From Treponema sp. (GTDB lineage: Bacteria > Spirochaetota > Spirochaetia > Treponematales > Treponemataceae): DNA of 64,000 nt. The stretch is taken from contig JAKSTP010000003.1 of assembly GCA_024402505.1 (NCBI GenBank), positions 30,356-94,355 of the forward strand, in the 5' to 3' direction. The position numbers were made by a program, and so were the translations under genes. The first letter of the stretch is position 1, and each line of letters starts with the position of its first letter. The notes beneath the pieces were generated by a model. The model had not been told where the DNA came from. It did not search any database and saw nothing but the letters and a program-made list of their open reading frames with translations. Below, piece after piece: positions 25,616 to 34,293 of this stretch.

Positions 25616-26194
25616 TTATTCGCAAAGTCCCATGTACCGTGCCAGAACAGGACGGAATTTTACAGTAAGTGGAATCATTACAACAAGTTTAAGAATGTTT
25701 CCAGGAATGAAAGGAGTAAGAACTGCTCCCAGAGTTGCGCTGAAAGGCTTGTGAGTAACCCGCATAAATCCGGCAATTCCGATAGCAAAAACTACGACTG
25801 TTGCAAGAACTGCTGCAGCGCTTACAAGAATCCACTGTTTTGCCTTTCCATGTTCTTTTTTTGGATTCAGGAAGAACCACAGGAAAAGTCCTCCAACAAA
25901 GGCACTTACAAGATAACCTACCAGGAAGCCCCCTGTAACGCCCTGGGTAATAACGTGAAGACCTGCCTTTCCGCTGAAAACAGGAAGACCAAGACAACCG
26001 ATAATCAGGAAAACAAGAACGGCTGCGGTTCCATAAATTGGGCCAAGAAGAAGGCCTGTAATCATGGCCATCATGTCCTGAAGAACAACTGGTACTCCGC
26101 CTGGAAGGGGAATGGAGATAAAACACCCTGCGCAGGTAAGTGCTGCAAAGAGTGCTGTGAAGATGGATGCTGATCCGATTTTAGATTTGTTCAT
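25616..26194 (-). CDS. bioY: Biotin transporter substrate-binding subunit BioY
   Basis: BioY is the membrane S-component that captures biotin. The 192 residues have six predicted membrane segments and the family signature: IPLPGGVPVVLQDMMAMITGLLLGP, SGKAGLHVITQGVTGGFLVGYL and GNILKLVVMIPL. The loops matching BioY are the substrate lid and the Gly-rich helix 3 region. Its ATG overlaps the birA stop (ATGA), so translation is coupled, and the whole birA-bioY-ecfA-ecfT unit should be expressed as one. Confidence 0.94.
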   Translation of the reverse strand: MNKSKIGSASIFTALFAALTCAGCFISIPLPGGVPVVLQDMMAMITGLLLGPIYGTAAVLVFLIIGCLGLPVFSGKAGLHVITQGVTGGFLVGYLVSAFVGGLFLWFFLNPKKEHGKAKQWILVSAAAVLATVVVFAIGIAGFMRVTHKPFSATLGAVLTPFIPGNILKLVVMIPLTVKFRPVLARYMGLCE

Positions 26195-27165
26195 TTTTTA
26201 TTCCTTTTTATATTTATAGATCCAGGAAAGAATGTCCTTTCACTATTTCTAGTTTCAAGAAGGGCGGCTCCAAAAGAGTCTATGCCCTTAAAAATATATT
26301 TTTCCCCGGTTTCTTCAATGGCAATCTCTTTTCCAAAATCCATGGAAAGGGAATTCCACTGATCAAGAAGTTCTTTTGAATCCATAATGGAAATGCTTTC
26401 TTTGAATTCTTCCAGAAATAGTTCTAGGATTTTCTTTCTGGAAACAGGGGCATCTTTTTCAAAAACACTGTCGGTTCCAGGAATGTTTGGACTGTTTGTA
26501 AGGTTTACTCCAATCCCGATGTTGATCCAGGCACATGTTCCCCCTGAGGCACTTACCTCGTCAAGAATCCCGGCCAGTTTACCTTTTTCACTCCATACGG
26601 CACTTGGCCATCGCACAAAAAAGTCTCTTTTTGAAAACTGTTTTAATGTGCGAACAAGGGCTGTTTGTGCTGCTACCCGTACAAGACCACTTTTTGCTAC
26701 AGGAAGAGGTGACTTGTAAACCACCGTAAAGGCAAGACTCCCTTCCGTTGTGGTCCACTTGTGCCCCCCCTGGGCTTTTCCTTTTGTCTGCCGGTCTGCC
26801 GTTACAATCTGAATGTAAGGTTCTCCAGAATCTGTTTGGGAAGGTCTGCCTTTTTCATCACTTTTCTGAGCAAGGTTTCGGGCCTGAATCATGGTGGAAT
26901 CAGTTTCCCTAAAGTGAGAAAAGTGTTCTTCCTGCAATCCGAATTCCCATGGATAAAGACTGTCTTTCAAATCCTTTGTAAGGCTGTAGCCGTGGCGGGA
27001 AGATTCAATTCCGTACCCCGATTCAAGAAGGCTTTGAACTGCTTTCCAGACTGCAACCCTGGAAACTCCGCTTAATTCGGCCAGCTGGTCTCCCGATAAA
27101 GGTGACGTTGCATTTCTGAGAGCTTCAAGGATTCTGTTTTTTAATGAAAGATTTCCGTTAACCAA
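26191..27165 (-). CDS. birA: BirA-type biotin ligase / biotin repressor
   Basis: BirA attaches biotin to acceptor proteins and, loaded with biotinyl-AMP, represses biotin genes. The 324-residue protein has a winged helix at 8-65 (LAELSGVSRVAVWKAVQSLLESGYGIESSRHGYSL), a ligase domain from about 80 and a short C-terminal domain. In the ligase, QTKGKAQGGHKW replaces the GRGRRGR loop and RWPSAV replaces KWPNDL, while KLAGIL with the catalytic Lys is kept. The start is TTG 27165 inside its own operator, without a ribosome site. It leads the bioY operon. Confidence 0.88.
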   Translation of the reverse strand: MVNGNLSLKNRILEALRNATSPLSGDQLAELSGVSRVAVWKAVQSLLESGYGIESSRHGYSLTKDLKDSLYPWEFGLQEEHFSHFRETDSTMIQARNLAQKSDEKGRPSQTDSGEPYIQIVTADRQTKGKAQGGHKWTTTEGSLAFTVVYKSPLPVAKSGLVRVAAQTALVRTLKQFSKRDFFVRWPSAVWSEKGKLAGILDEVSASGGTCAWINIGIGVNLTNSPNIPGTDSVFEKDAPVSRKKILELFLEEFKESISIMDSKELLDQWNSLSMDFGKEIAIEETGEKYIFKGIDSFGAALLETRNSERTFFPGSINIKRNKK

Positions 27166-27183
27166 GATAATAATAGGTTAACG
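27156..27183. promoter_or_regulatory. BirA-type biotin operator
   Basis: CGTTAACC (27156-27163) and GGTTAACG (27176-27183) form an exact 8-bp inverted repeat with 12 nt between. This matches the GTTAAC-N14-GTTAAC pattern known for BirA sites in Gram-positive-type regulons. It covers the TTG start of birA, so repression would act on the whole biotin operon. Confidence 0.8.
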
Positions 27184-27349
27184 AAATAAAACCAAAAGGT
27201 CAATGGAGGCTGGAAAAAAGTGAATAAAAACTAAAAAAATGTGAACAAATTTTGGAGTTTTTAAAGATTTTAGTTGGAGGTTTTTAATATATGGTGTTAT
27301 GATAATTCTGTGAGAGTTTCCGTCTTTTTTTAGATAAAGGAAGCGGCAT

Positions 27350-29599
27350 ATGAAAAAGTATTTAACAAGAAAAAAGAAGATTTTCAGCTATGTTTCAGTA
27401 TTTTTCGTTTGTCTTATTCTGGTTATAGCGGCCGTAACACGATGTGCTTTTCTTATTGAAGGCAGCTATCTTGAACAAATCCAAAGGAATCTTGCCGACG
27501 TTGCAGGTCAAAATGCTGATGCCTTAAAAGATCAGGTGGAAATCAGATACGATCTTCTCAAAAGTATAGCCTGCCGTTTTGAGCTGGAGCCTGAGCGCAG
27601 ACTGGAGAATTTATATCTTTTTGAGCCTGTTTCCGATTCTTTCCATTTAAAACGAATTGGTTATTGTGATGTTGATGGAACTGCCCACGCAACTTCAGGA
27701 GATGAAAGCAACCTTAGAAACCGTGAATTTTTCCGTAAAGGCATGAATGGTCAAGCCTGGATTTCGGATATTCTTCAGGATGCAATGGACGAAAATCACG
27801 AATATGTTACTGTCATGAGCATGCCTCTTTATGATCAGGATAAAAACGTAGACGGAGTTGTGGGCATTACCTATAGAACTGTAAGTTTGAGTGATGAACT
27901 TTCCAATGGATCTTTTGAAGGCTTTGGTAAGACTATTGTGTTCAACAACCGAGGGGAAGTAAACATTACCTCCGATCCAGCTTTTGCAAAAGTGTCCGAC
28001 AATATTTTTAGCCGACTTTGGGATTGTAAGAAAAATACCTCTTTATCAAGGTTTGAAATGACCAATCAGCTTCTTAATACTGATGGAATTGATACTTTTA
28101 CTGCAAGAAAAATCTGTGTTGACGATATAGAATATTATTACCATGTTACGCCAGTTTTATTAATGGATGATTCTGTTGAATGGTATGTTCTTTCATCTGT
28201 TCCTGCCGATTATCTGACACAGCGTTTTGCAACTTCCCGCCATCATCTTTACAACATGGTAATGTACGTTCTGGCTTTTGGGATTATTTCAGTTATCTTC
28301 CTGAACATTATAAAAAGACGTCAGCGCCGCATGACCTATAATCTTGCTTACTGTTCTTCCATTACTGGAGGTCCAAATACCGACCGCTTCAAACAGATTG
28401 TAAGCAGTAACGGAGATGCAGGATATATCGTCTATATGAATATCGAAAATTTTCCTTACACAAGTCTTGCCATTGGCCGAAAACGATCTGAAGCGCTGGT
28501 CCGTGCCATCTGGAAAATCCTTAGTTTTGAAGAAGCTGCCGATGAGTTCTTTGCCCACCATGGAAACGATGCCTTTTATCTTTATTTTGACCATTACAGC
28601 AAGGAAAAACTGGAACAGCGGCTTTTGGAATTACAGAGCCTTATTCGAGAAGAAGCCGCAGCCCAGCAGATTTCCTGGATTTCAGCCCGCTTTGGTGTGT
28701 GCCGATTTGGTGAAGAAGAAATGATTGAAGGTGCCTGCCGAAAATCGGAAGTTGCGGTTCAGGGTGCCTTGGAAACGGCTAATGGCATTGATTATTTTGA
28801 CGAAGACCGCCAGAAAAAGCAGATTGAATCCCAGGAGCTTGAAGATAAATTTAAGGATGCACTTTTAACCGGGGAATTCCACATCTACTTTCAGCCAAAA
28901 TATCAGACTGATTCCAAACTCTTGTGCGGTGCCGAAGCTCTGGTTCGATGGATTAAAGAAGATGGTACAATTATCCGCCCAGACATGTTTATTCCGCTTC
29001 TTGAACGTAACGGTGATATTACTGTCCTTGATGAATACATTATGGATAAGGTGTGCAGCTATCAGGCTAAATGGATTAAGGAAAAAAGAAATGTGGTTCC
29101 TGTTTCGGTAAACATCAGTAAGGCCACCCTGTATTCTTCAAACGTTGTTGAACGCTACATGAATATTATCCAGAAATATGAACTGCCGCCTTATCTTATC
29201 CAGCTTGAAGTAACAGAAACTCTTGCTACGGCCAGCGACAATATTTCCCAGCTTTTGAACCGCTTCAGAAGAATGGGAATCAGAATTCTTATGGATGATT
29301 TTGGAACAGGATACACAGCTCTTTCTACTTTGAATCTGCGCTGTTTTGATGTTCTTAAAATGGACAAGAGCCTTGTGGACGGTATGGAAACCGAATACGG
29401 AAAGCAGCTTCTTGAAAATGTAATTGAAATGACCAAAAATCTTGGATATGAAATTACTGTTGAAGGTGTGGAAACTGTAGAACAGTATGAAATTTTGAAA
29501 GGCACTGGCTGTGACAATATTCAGGGTTACCTGTTTGCCAAACCAATGCCTTCTGAAAACTTTGCAGAATTACAGAACGAGCCTGAAGCTAAAATTTGA
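27350..29599 (+). CDS. Cache-sensing c-di-GMP phosphodiesterase (degenerate GGDEF + EAL)
   Basis: A 749-residue membrane sensor. TM1 is at about 12-32, a periplasmic Cache domain at 35-300 (VDGTAHATSGDESNLRNREFFRKGMNGQAWIS), TM2 at about 302-322, then a GGDEF-like domain whose active loop is GNDAF (about 404, so inactive). The C-terminal EAL domain (about 505-745) has EALVRW (about 529), MDDFGTGYTALSTL and EGVET, with the Glu and Asp metal ligands intact, so it should hydrolyse c-di-GMP. AAAGGA stands 11 nt before the ATG. Its end overlaps the convergent barrel gene by 30 nt. Confidence 0.9.
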   Translation: MKKYLTRKKKIFSYVSVFFVCLILVIAAVTRCAFLIEGSYLEQIQRNLADVAGQNADALKDQVEIRYDLLKSIACRFELEPERRLENLYLFEPVSDSFHLKRIGYCDVDGTAHATSGDESNLRNREFFRKGMNGQAWISDILQDAMDENHEYVTVMSMPLYDQDKNVDGVVGITYRTVSLSDELSNGSFEGFGKTIVFNNRGEVNITSDPAFAKVSDNIFSRLWDCKKNTSLSRFEMTNQLLNTDGIDTFTARKICVDDIEYYYHVTPVLLMDDSVEWYVLSSVPADYLTQRFATSRHHLYNMVMYVLAFGIISVIFLNIIKRRQRRMTYNLAYCSSITGGPNTDRFKQIVSSNGDAGYIVYMNIENFPYTSLAIGRKRSEALVRAIWKILSFEEAADEFFAHHGNDAFYLYFDHYSKEKLEQRLLELQSLIREEAAAQQISWISARFGVCRFGEEEMIEGACRKSEVAVQGALETANGIDYFDEDRQKKQIESQELEDKFKDALLTGEFHIYFQPKYQTDSKLLCGAEALVRWIKEDGTIIRPDMFIPLLERNGDITVLDEYIMDKVCSYQAKWIKEKRNVVPVSVNISKATLYSSNVVERYMNIIQKYELPPYLIQLEVTETLATASDNISQLLNRFRRMGIRILMDDFGTGYTALSTLNLRCFDVLKMDKSLVDGMETEYGKQLLENVIEMTKNLGYEITVEGVETVEQYEILKGTGCDNIQGYLFAKPMPSENFAELQNEPEAKI

Positions 29600-30556
29600 T
29601 CCAAAGGATTTGCTTACAAAGTCGAAAGAAACTCCCAGGTTTGTATCAAAAATCAGGCCGCGGAAACCTAAACCGCCGTAAAGCTGGAAAACAGGTTTCT
29701 GTCCGAATTTAACGTTCTTGTTGTATTTACTGTTGTAATCAATGTCAGCAGTAACACCGCTTTCTTTGTATTCACCTTTAAGGTTTGTGTTCCATCCGTA
29801 GGTGCCTTTCTGGAAGGCAAGTCTTGTTCCGGCGTATGGTGTAAGAACATTTCCAAGAAGGCTTTTTGAAATCTGGCCTGAGAAACAGAAGACGTTTGTG
29901 TCAAAACCAGTTGCTACAAGTCCGCTAAGTTTTGCACCGCTTCCGTCGTTAAGTGAAAATCCTTTTGAAAGATTTCCATGAACCTTTGTCCATCCAAAAC
30001 CAACAGAAATATCTGGTCTTGTAAGTGTCTGTTCCATAATGGCGTAACGAAGATCAATGCCCACTGTCATATAGTCAAAAGCCATGCCTGTGCTAAAAAG
30101 ATCATCGTTTTTGTATTTCATGAAGGAAACACCAATATCAAAAGGAGCAAAAAGGCCTCCCACTCTTACGTTTCCTGTTGCAGATGGAAGAGGAAATCCC
30201 ATTTTCTTAAACATGTCGCCCATTGTGCCCATGTCTGCATCATCAATAAACTGGTCCAGACCGTCTACTTTCATGGTAGATGTCATAACGCTTACACCGC
30301 CGCCCAGATGTGGTGGAAGGGCTGGGAACAGTTTTCCAATGTAAGCGTCGGCCCAAACATTGTGCTGCACAGCATTAGGTGCAACAGCTTTTGAAAGACC
30401 GTTTACGAAGGCAGTCATTGTTGATTCAAGATCAGCGGAAGCATTCTTGATTTCTTTGTAAGCCTGCTCTCTAACCTGGTCTTTTGAAGGAGGCTCAGCT
30501 GCAAAAAGTCCAGCTGTAAGTACAGCGCAAAAAATAGTTGTAATAAGCTTTTTCAT
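29570..30556 (-). CDS. Probable outer-membrane beta-barrel protein
   Basis: A 328-residue exported protein with a Sec signal (KKLITTIFCAVLTAGLFAA). The region from about 75 on alternates hydrophobic and polar residues with Gly-rich turns (RVGGLFAPFDIGVSFM, DYMTVGIDLRYAIM, ISVGFGWTKV, LYGGLGFRGLIFDTNLGVSFDFVS) and ends in FSFRLVL, which fits a beta-barrel with a terminal signal. I do not know its function. It has a good promoter with no ribosome site before ATG 30556 (see below). It is divergent from asnS. Confidence 0.7.
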   Translation of the reverse strand: MKKLITTIFCAVLTAGLFAAEPPSKDQVREQAYKEIKNASADLESTMTAFVNGLSKAVAPNAVQHNVWADAYIGKLFPALPPHLGGGVSVMTSTMKVDGLDQFIDDADMGTMGDMFKKMGFPLPSATGNVRVGGLFAPFDIGVSFMKYKNDDLFSTGMAFDYMTVGIDLRYAIMEQTLTRPDISVGFGWTKVHGNLSKGFSLNDGSGAKLSGLVATGFDTNVFCFSGQISKSLLGNVLTPYAGTRLAFQKGTYGWNTNLKGEYKESGVTADIDYNSKYNKNVKFGQKPVFQLYGGLGFRGLIFDTNLGVSFDFVSKSFGSNFSFRLVL

Positions 30557-30565
30557 AGTATCTTA

Positions 30566-30594
30566 AGTATACATCTATGAGTAATGAAATTCAA
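30566..30594 (-). promoter_or_regulatory. Promoter of the outer-membrane barrel gene
   Basis: TTGAAT (30589-30594), 17 nt and TATACT (30566-30571) on the minus strand end 9 nt before the ATG, with no Shine-Dalgarno. Confidence 0.6.
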
Positions 30595-30656
30595 ATTCAA
30601 CATATATAGAAAAAAGTCACTGAATCCGCTATAATCAAACATTATTTACATTATTT

Positions 30657-30668
30657 CCGCTTCGGCGG
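30657..30668 (+). promoter_or_regulatory. UUCG-tetraloop hairpin in the asnS leader
   Basis: CCGC-TTCG-GCGG forms a very stable small hairpin. TATAAT is at 30630-30635 upstream and the GGAGGG ribosome site is 7 nt downstream, so the hairpin sits in the 5' leader just before it. Confidence 0.55.
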
Positions 30669-30689
30669 GCATTACAGGAGGGTACATAT

Positions 30690-32150
30690 ATGGTACCAAT
30701 GCTTATAAAAGATTTGCTAAAATCTTCACCAGACGGACACGAAGTTGTTGTCTGCGGTTGGGTTCGCACTGTTCGCGACTCAAAAGGTCTTGTTTTTATT
30801 CAGGTAAATGATGGAAGCTGCTTTGCCAATATTCAGCTCACATTTGACCGCAATGCTCCTTCAAATAATGCAAATGTAAATAATATCGAAGAAGAACTTA
30901 AAAAATTGAACACAGGGGCCTCAGTAAAAGCCAAAGGTATTCTTGTTGAATCTCCAGCTTCCGGTCAGGCTGTTGAAGTTACTCTTGAAGATCTTAAATG
31001 TCTTGGAACTTGTAACCCTGACGAATATCCTCTTCAGAAAAACAAGATGTCTATGGAATATCTTCGTGAACACGCTCACCTTCGCGCCCGAACAAACACT
31101 TTTGGTGCTGTTTACCGCGTTCGAAACCAGATGGCTTTTGCAGTTCACTCATTCTTCCAGGAAAGAGGTTTCCAGTACATCAACGCTCCGGAAATCACCT
31201 GTTCAGACTGTGAAGGCGCTGGAGAAATGTTCCAGGTAACAACACTTTCTATGGAAAAAATCGCTGAACTTGGTGTAAAAGCCGGTCAGGGTGGCATGAA
31301 AATTGAAGATGCTCACAAAATCGTGGACTATTCAAAAGACTTCTTCGGAAAAAAAGCCAGTCTTACAGTTTCAGGTCAGCTTGAAGCAGAAACTCTGGCT
31401 ACAGCATTGAGCCGCGTTTACACATTCGGACCAACTTTCCGTGCCGAAAACTCAAATACTCCTCGTCACCTGTCAGAATTCTGGATGATTGAACCAGAAA
31501 TGGCCTTCTTTGATCTGGACGACGACATGGACCTTCAGGAAGACTTTGTTAAATATCTTTTGAACTGGGCTCTTACAAAATGCCGCGAAGACCTTGAATT
31601 CTTTGACAAACGCATTCAGCCAGGACTTATTGCTCAGCTGGAAAGTGTTGTTAATTCAAAATTCGTTCGCATTTCTTACACAGATGCAATTGCAAAACTG
31701 GAAGAAGCTGCAAAAAACGGTGCCAAGTTTGAATTCACTCCTTACTGGGGCTGCGACATTGCTACAGAACACGAACGTTACCTTACAGAACAGATTTTCA
31801 AATGTCCTGTAATGGTTTACAACTACCCTAAAGAGATCAAGTCATTCTACATGAAACTGAACGAAGATGGAAAAACTGTAAAAGCCGTAGACGTTCTGGT
31901 TCCAGGCATTGGTGAATTGAACGGTGGTTCTGAACGTGAAGAAGATTACGACAAACTGATGAAAGCCATCAAAGACCGTGGCATGGATGAAAGCGTTTAT
32001 GACTGGTACATGGATCTTCGAAAATTCGGTACAGTTCCTCACTCAGGATTCGGTATGGGATTTGAACGACTTATCCGCTACGTAACTGGTATGGAAAACA
32101 TCCGCGATGTAATTCCTTATCCACGTGCACCAAAACTGGCTGATTTCTAG
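30690..32150 (+). CDS. asnS: Asparaginyl-tRNA synthetase
   Basis: Charges tRNA-Asn with asparagine in the cytoplasm. The 486 residues open with an OB-fold anticodon-binding domain (VVVCGWVRTVRDSKGLVFIQVNDGS) and continue with a class II catalytic core: motif 2 FGPTFRAENSNTPRHLSEFW and motif 3 GFGMGFERLIRYVTG (about 450). Asn rather than Asp specificity is inferred from the overall pattern and from NSNTPRHLSEFW. GGAGGG stands 9 nt before the ATG. Length is typical. Confidence 0.97.
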   Translation: MVPMLIKDLLKSSPDGHEVVVCGWVRTVRDSKGLVFIQVNDGSCFANIQLTFDRNAPSNNANVNNIEEELKKLNTGASVKAKGILVESPASGQAVEVTLEDLKCLGTCNPDEYPLQKNKMSMEYLREHAHLRARTNTFGAVYRVRNQMAFAVHSFFQERGFQYINAPEITCSDCEGAGEMFQVTTLSMEKIAELGVKAGQGGMKIEDAHKIVDYSKDFFGKKASLTVSGQLEAETLATALSRVYTFGPTFRAENSNTPRHLSEFWMIEPEMAFFDLDDDMDLQEDFVKYLLNWALTKCREDLEFFDKRIQPGLIAQLESVVNSKFVRISYTDAIAKLEEAAKNGAKFEFTPYWGCDIATEHERYLTEQIFKCPVMVYNYPKEIKSFYMKLNEDGKTVKAVDVLVPGIGELNGGSEREEDYDKLMKAIKDRGMDESVYDWYMDLRKFGTVPHSGFGMGFERLIRYVTGMENIRDVIPYPRAPKLADF

Positions 32151-32193
32151 GCAAAAGGGTACTTAATAATTCCCTTTATGGGATTCAAAAATT

Positions 32194-33432
32194 ATGAAGC
32201 AGAAAGCTAAGAAACTTTTTCAGCAGATTTACCTCACGGGAAACAACTTTAACCGAAACGGTCTGTGGGAATCTGCTGCATCCTGTTCCTTCGGTTTTCT
32301 GCTTTCTTTTATTCCGGTACTTATGATTATTGTGTCCATCTGTGCCGGAATCCTTCGGGTAAATGAAAAAACACTTCAGTTTGTTCTTTCCCTGGCAGCA
32401 CGTTTCCGCCACATTTACGACATTGAACCATTCCTTCAGAATTTCATGAAGATTAGGGGTGTTACCTGGATGGAAATTGTTCTTGCCGTTTGGATTGTGT
32501 GGATGGCACGGCGATTTTTCCTTTCTATTGCCCAGGGGATGTTCCGCATTTTCCGCTCTGTAGCACGTCCGGCACCTTTTGTGGTTCAGTTCATGACTTT
32601 TGTGGCAGAACTTCTTCTGGTTATAGCCTTGATTGTAATTGTAATGACCAGTTTTTTGCTTAAGGAACTTTTTTCCAATGCATCACTGGAGTTCCTTTAC
32701 GACATTTTCCCGGATTTTTACAGCAACAGTTCAAATATTCTGGCAGAAACACTTTTTTATTTTGTTATCTTTGCTTTCTGTACTGCCATCTACCGTTATG
32801 AATCACGGAGCAAACCAAAACTCAGACTGTGTTTAGCCTGCAGTATAGCCTGTACACTCAGCTTTTTTGTCGTAAACATTTTTTACAATCTTTTTTACGA
32901 TATGAGCCGTGTAAACCTTGTGTACGGAACAATCAGTGCAGTCATCTTCCTTATGATGAAAGTGTACACCTTCTTCCTGCTTTTCCTGTTTTTTGCAGAA
33001 TTTGTTTACGTAAGCCAGCGTTATGAAACCCTTCTTTTTGGTGAACTTTACTTCCTTCCTGAAACCGAAGAAGCCGGATTCTGGGCAGGTTTAAAAAGAT
33101 CTTTGTTTATTCAGCCGGTTTCCGTTGCAAGTTTTGAAAACAAGATTCATTACAAGGCAGGTGAAACAATCTTTTCGGTAAACGACAAAGCCGATGCAGT
33201 TTATTACATTGTTAAGGGAACTGTTGAAGAATCAATGCACGGTAAAATTGTTGCCAGAGAAAAGGGAAGTTTTATTGGGGAACGAAGTACGCTGATTACA
33301 AAATACCGTGTTTATACTGCAGTGGCCCGCACCGATGTTGAACTTATCTGCATTCCACAGGACAAGTACCTGGACTTCCTTACCAACAACGAAGCTGCCC
33401 AGTCAAAATTTATTAGAAAAATTACCCGTTAG
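32194..33432 (+). CDS. YihY/BrkB-like membrane protein with C-terminal cyclic-nucleotide-binding domain
   Basis: The 412-residue chain joins a YihY-type membrane domain (about 1-290; six hydrophobic segments; GLWESAASCSFGFLLSFIPVLMIIVS, then MARRFFLSIAQGMFRIF) to a cNMP-fold domain (about 310-405; YKAGETIFSVNDKADAVYYIVKGTVEESM, GSFIGERSTLI). The second has the strand-Gly pattern of CAP-type sensors, but the phosphate cassette reads IGERSTLI rather than FGE-A. YihY proteins are of unclear function (tRNase BN was a misannotation). It lies 44 nt after asnS. Confidence 0.78.
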   Translation: MKQKAKKLFQQIYLTGNNFNRNGLWESAASCSFGFLLSFIPVLMIIVSICAGILRVNEKTLQFVLSLAARFRHIYDIEPFLQNFMKIRGVTWMEIVLAVWIVWMARRFFLSIAQGMFRIFRSVARPAPFVVQFMTFVAELLLVIALIVIVMTSFLLKELFSNASLEFLYDIFPDFYSNSSNILAETLFYFVIFAFCTAIYRYESRSKPKLRLCLACSIACTLSFFVVNIFYNLFYDMSRVNLVYGTISAVIFLMMKVYTFFLLFLFFAEFVYVSQRYETLLFGELYFLPETEEAGFWAGLKRSLFIQPVSVASFENKIHYKAGETIFSVNDKADAVYYIVKGTVEESMHGKIVAREKGSFIGERSTLITKYRVYTAVARTDVELICIPQDKYLDFLTNNEAAQSKFIRKITR

Positions 33433-33433
33433 A

Positions 33434-34171
33434 TTAGCATTCCATTACAGCAAGAACATCCTGAGAATTATTCTGCCATGGAGAAAGAGCGTAGTTTTCG
33501 TAGAATTTAACGGAACTGAATCCAGAGTTTTTTGCAATGTCACTGATTTCTTTTACAGTAAGAGGATAAATCTCGGTGTTTTCAAGAATGTTCAGGTTTT
33601 TGCCGGAACTGGTTACCAGCTTCTGATTCATTACGTAACTTCCGTTTGAAGAATGCTTTGCCGAAGTTTTGAGCTTTGACCTGATGCTTTCTTTTTGTGG
33701 AAGATCAACTCCGTCATCAGAAATATTGTATTTTGAAAAGTTTGTAAGATTTAGAACAAATTTTCCGCCGCTTTTTAAAAGGGTTCGTGCATCAAAGAAC
33801 ATTTTTTTTATAAGAGTTTCGTCATGCATGAAAATAATTTGATTGTTGATGGAAAGAATTACATCATAGAAACCTTTTCCCAAAAATCGGGCCATATCAA
33901 TTGGAGGAAGATAAAAATAACGTACAGTTTGAAGCTGGGTTCGTTTGCGAAGAGAAGCACTTTCTACAAAATCCTGATACTGATCGATTCCCGTTACATC
34001 AGAACCAATTTCCGCCAGATACTGAGCATGAGTTCCTGTACCGCAGCCTACGTGAAGAAATCTTGTAGGTGTTGTGGTATTTCCTTGCAGAGACTTTAAA
34101 AATACTTTTTGATCATCTGTAAGCGGAAAGAGCTCATCGTAATATTCCACTAACTTTTTTATATTATCCAT
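33434..34171 (-). CDS. SAM-dependent methyltransferase, class I
   Basis: A 245-residue Rossmann methyltransferase. Motif I is FLHVGCGTGTHAQYLAEIG (about 40-58), motif II TGIDQYQDFVESA, motif IV YDVILSINNQII and motif post-I/VI LLKSGGKFVLNLTN. The substrate is unknown; a small molecule or protein is as likely as RNA. The frame opens at GTG 34174, but ATG 34171 is preferred. TATACT lies 8 nt before it. It converges with the YihY gene. Confidence 0.85.
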   Translation of the reverse strand: MDNIKKLVEYYDELFPLTDDQKVFLKSLQGNTTTPTRFLHVGCGTGTHAQYLAEIGSDVTGIDQYQDFVESASLRKRTQLQTVRYFYLPPIDMARFLGKGFYDVILSINNQIIFMHDETLIKKMFFDARTLLKSGGKFVLNLTNFSKYNISDDGVDLPQKESIRSKLKTSAKHSSNGSYVMNQKLVTSSGKNLNILENTEIYPLTVKEISDIAKNSGFSSVKFYENYALSPWQNNSQDVLAVMEC

Positions 34172-34293
34172 CACCTAAAAGTATAAATCCCATTTGTCAA
34201 AAAAACAAATAAAATGTCAATTTTTAGGTAAAATACCCTATACGTGCGACGTTTAGAAATGGATATTTTTGCAAGTTTAGAGGATTTAGACCC

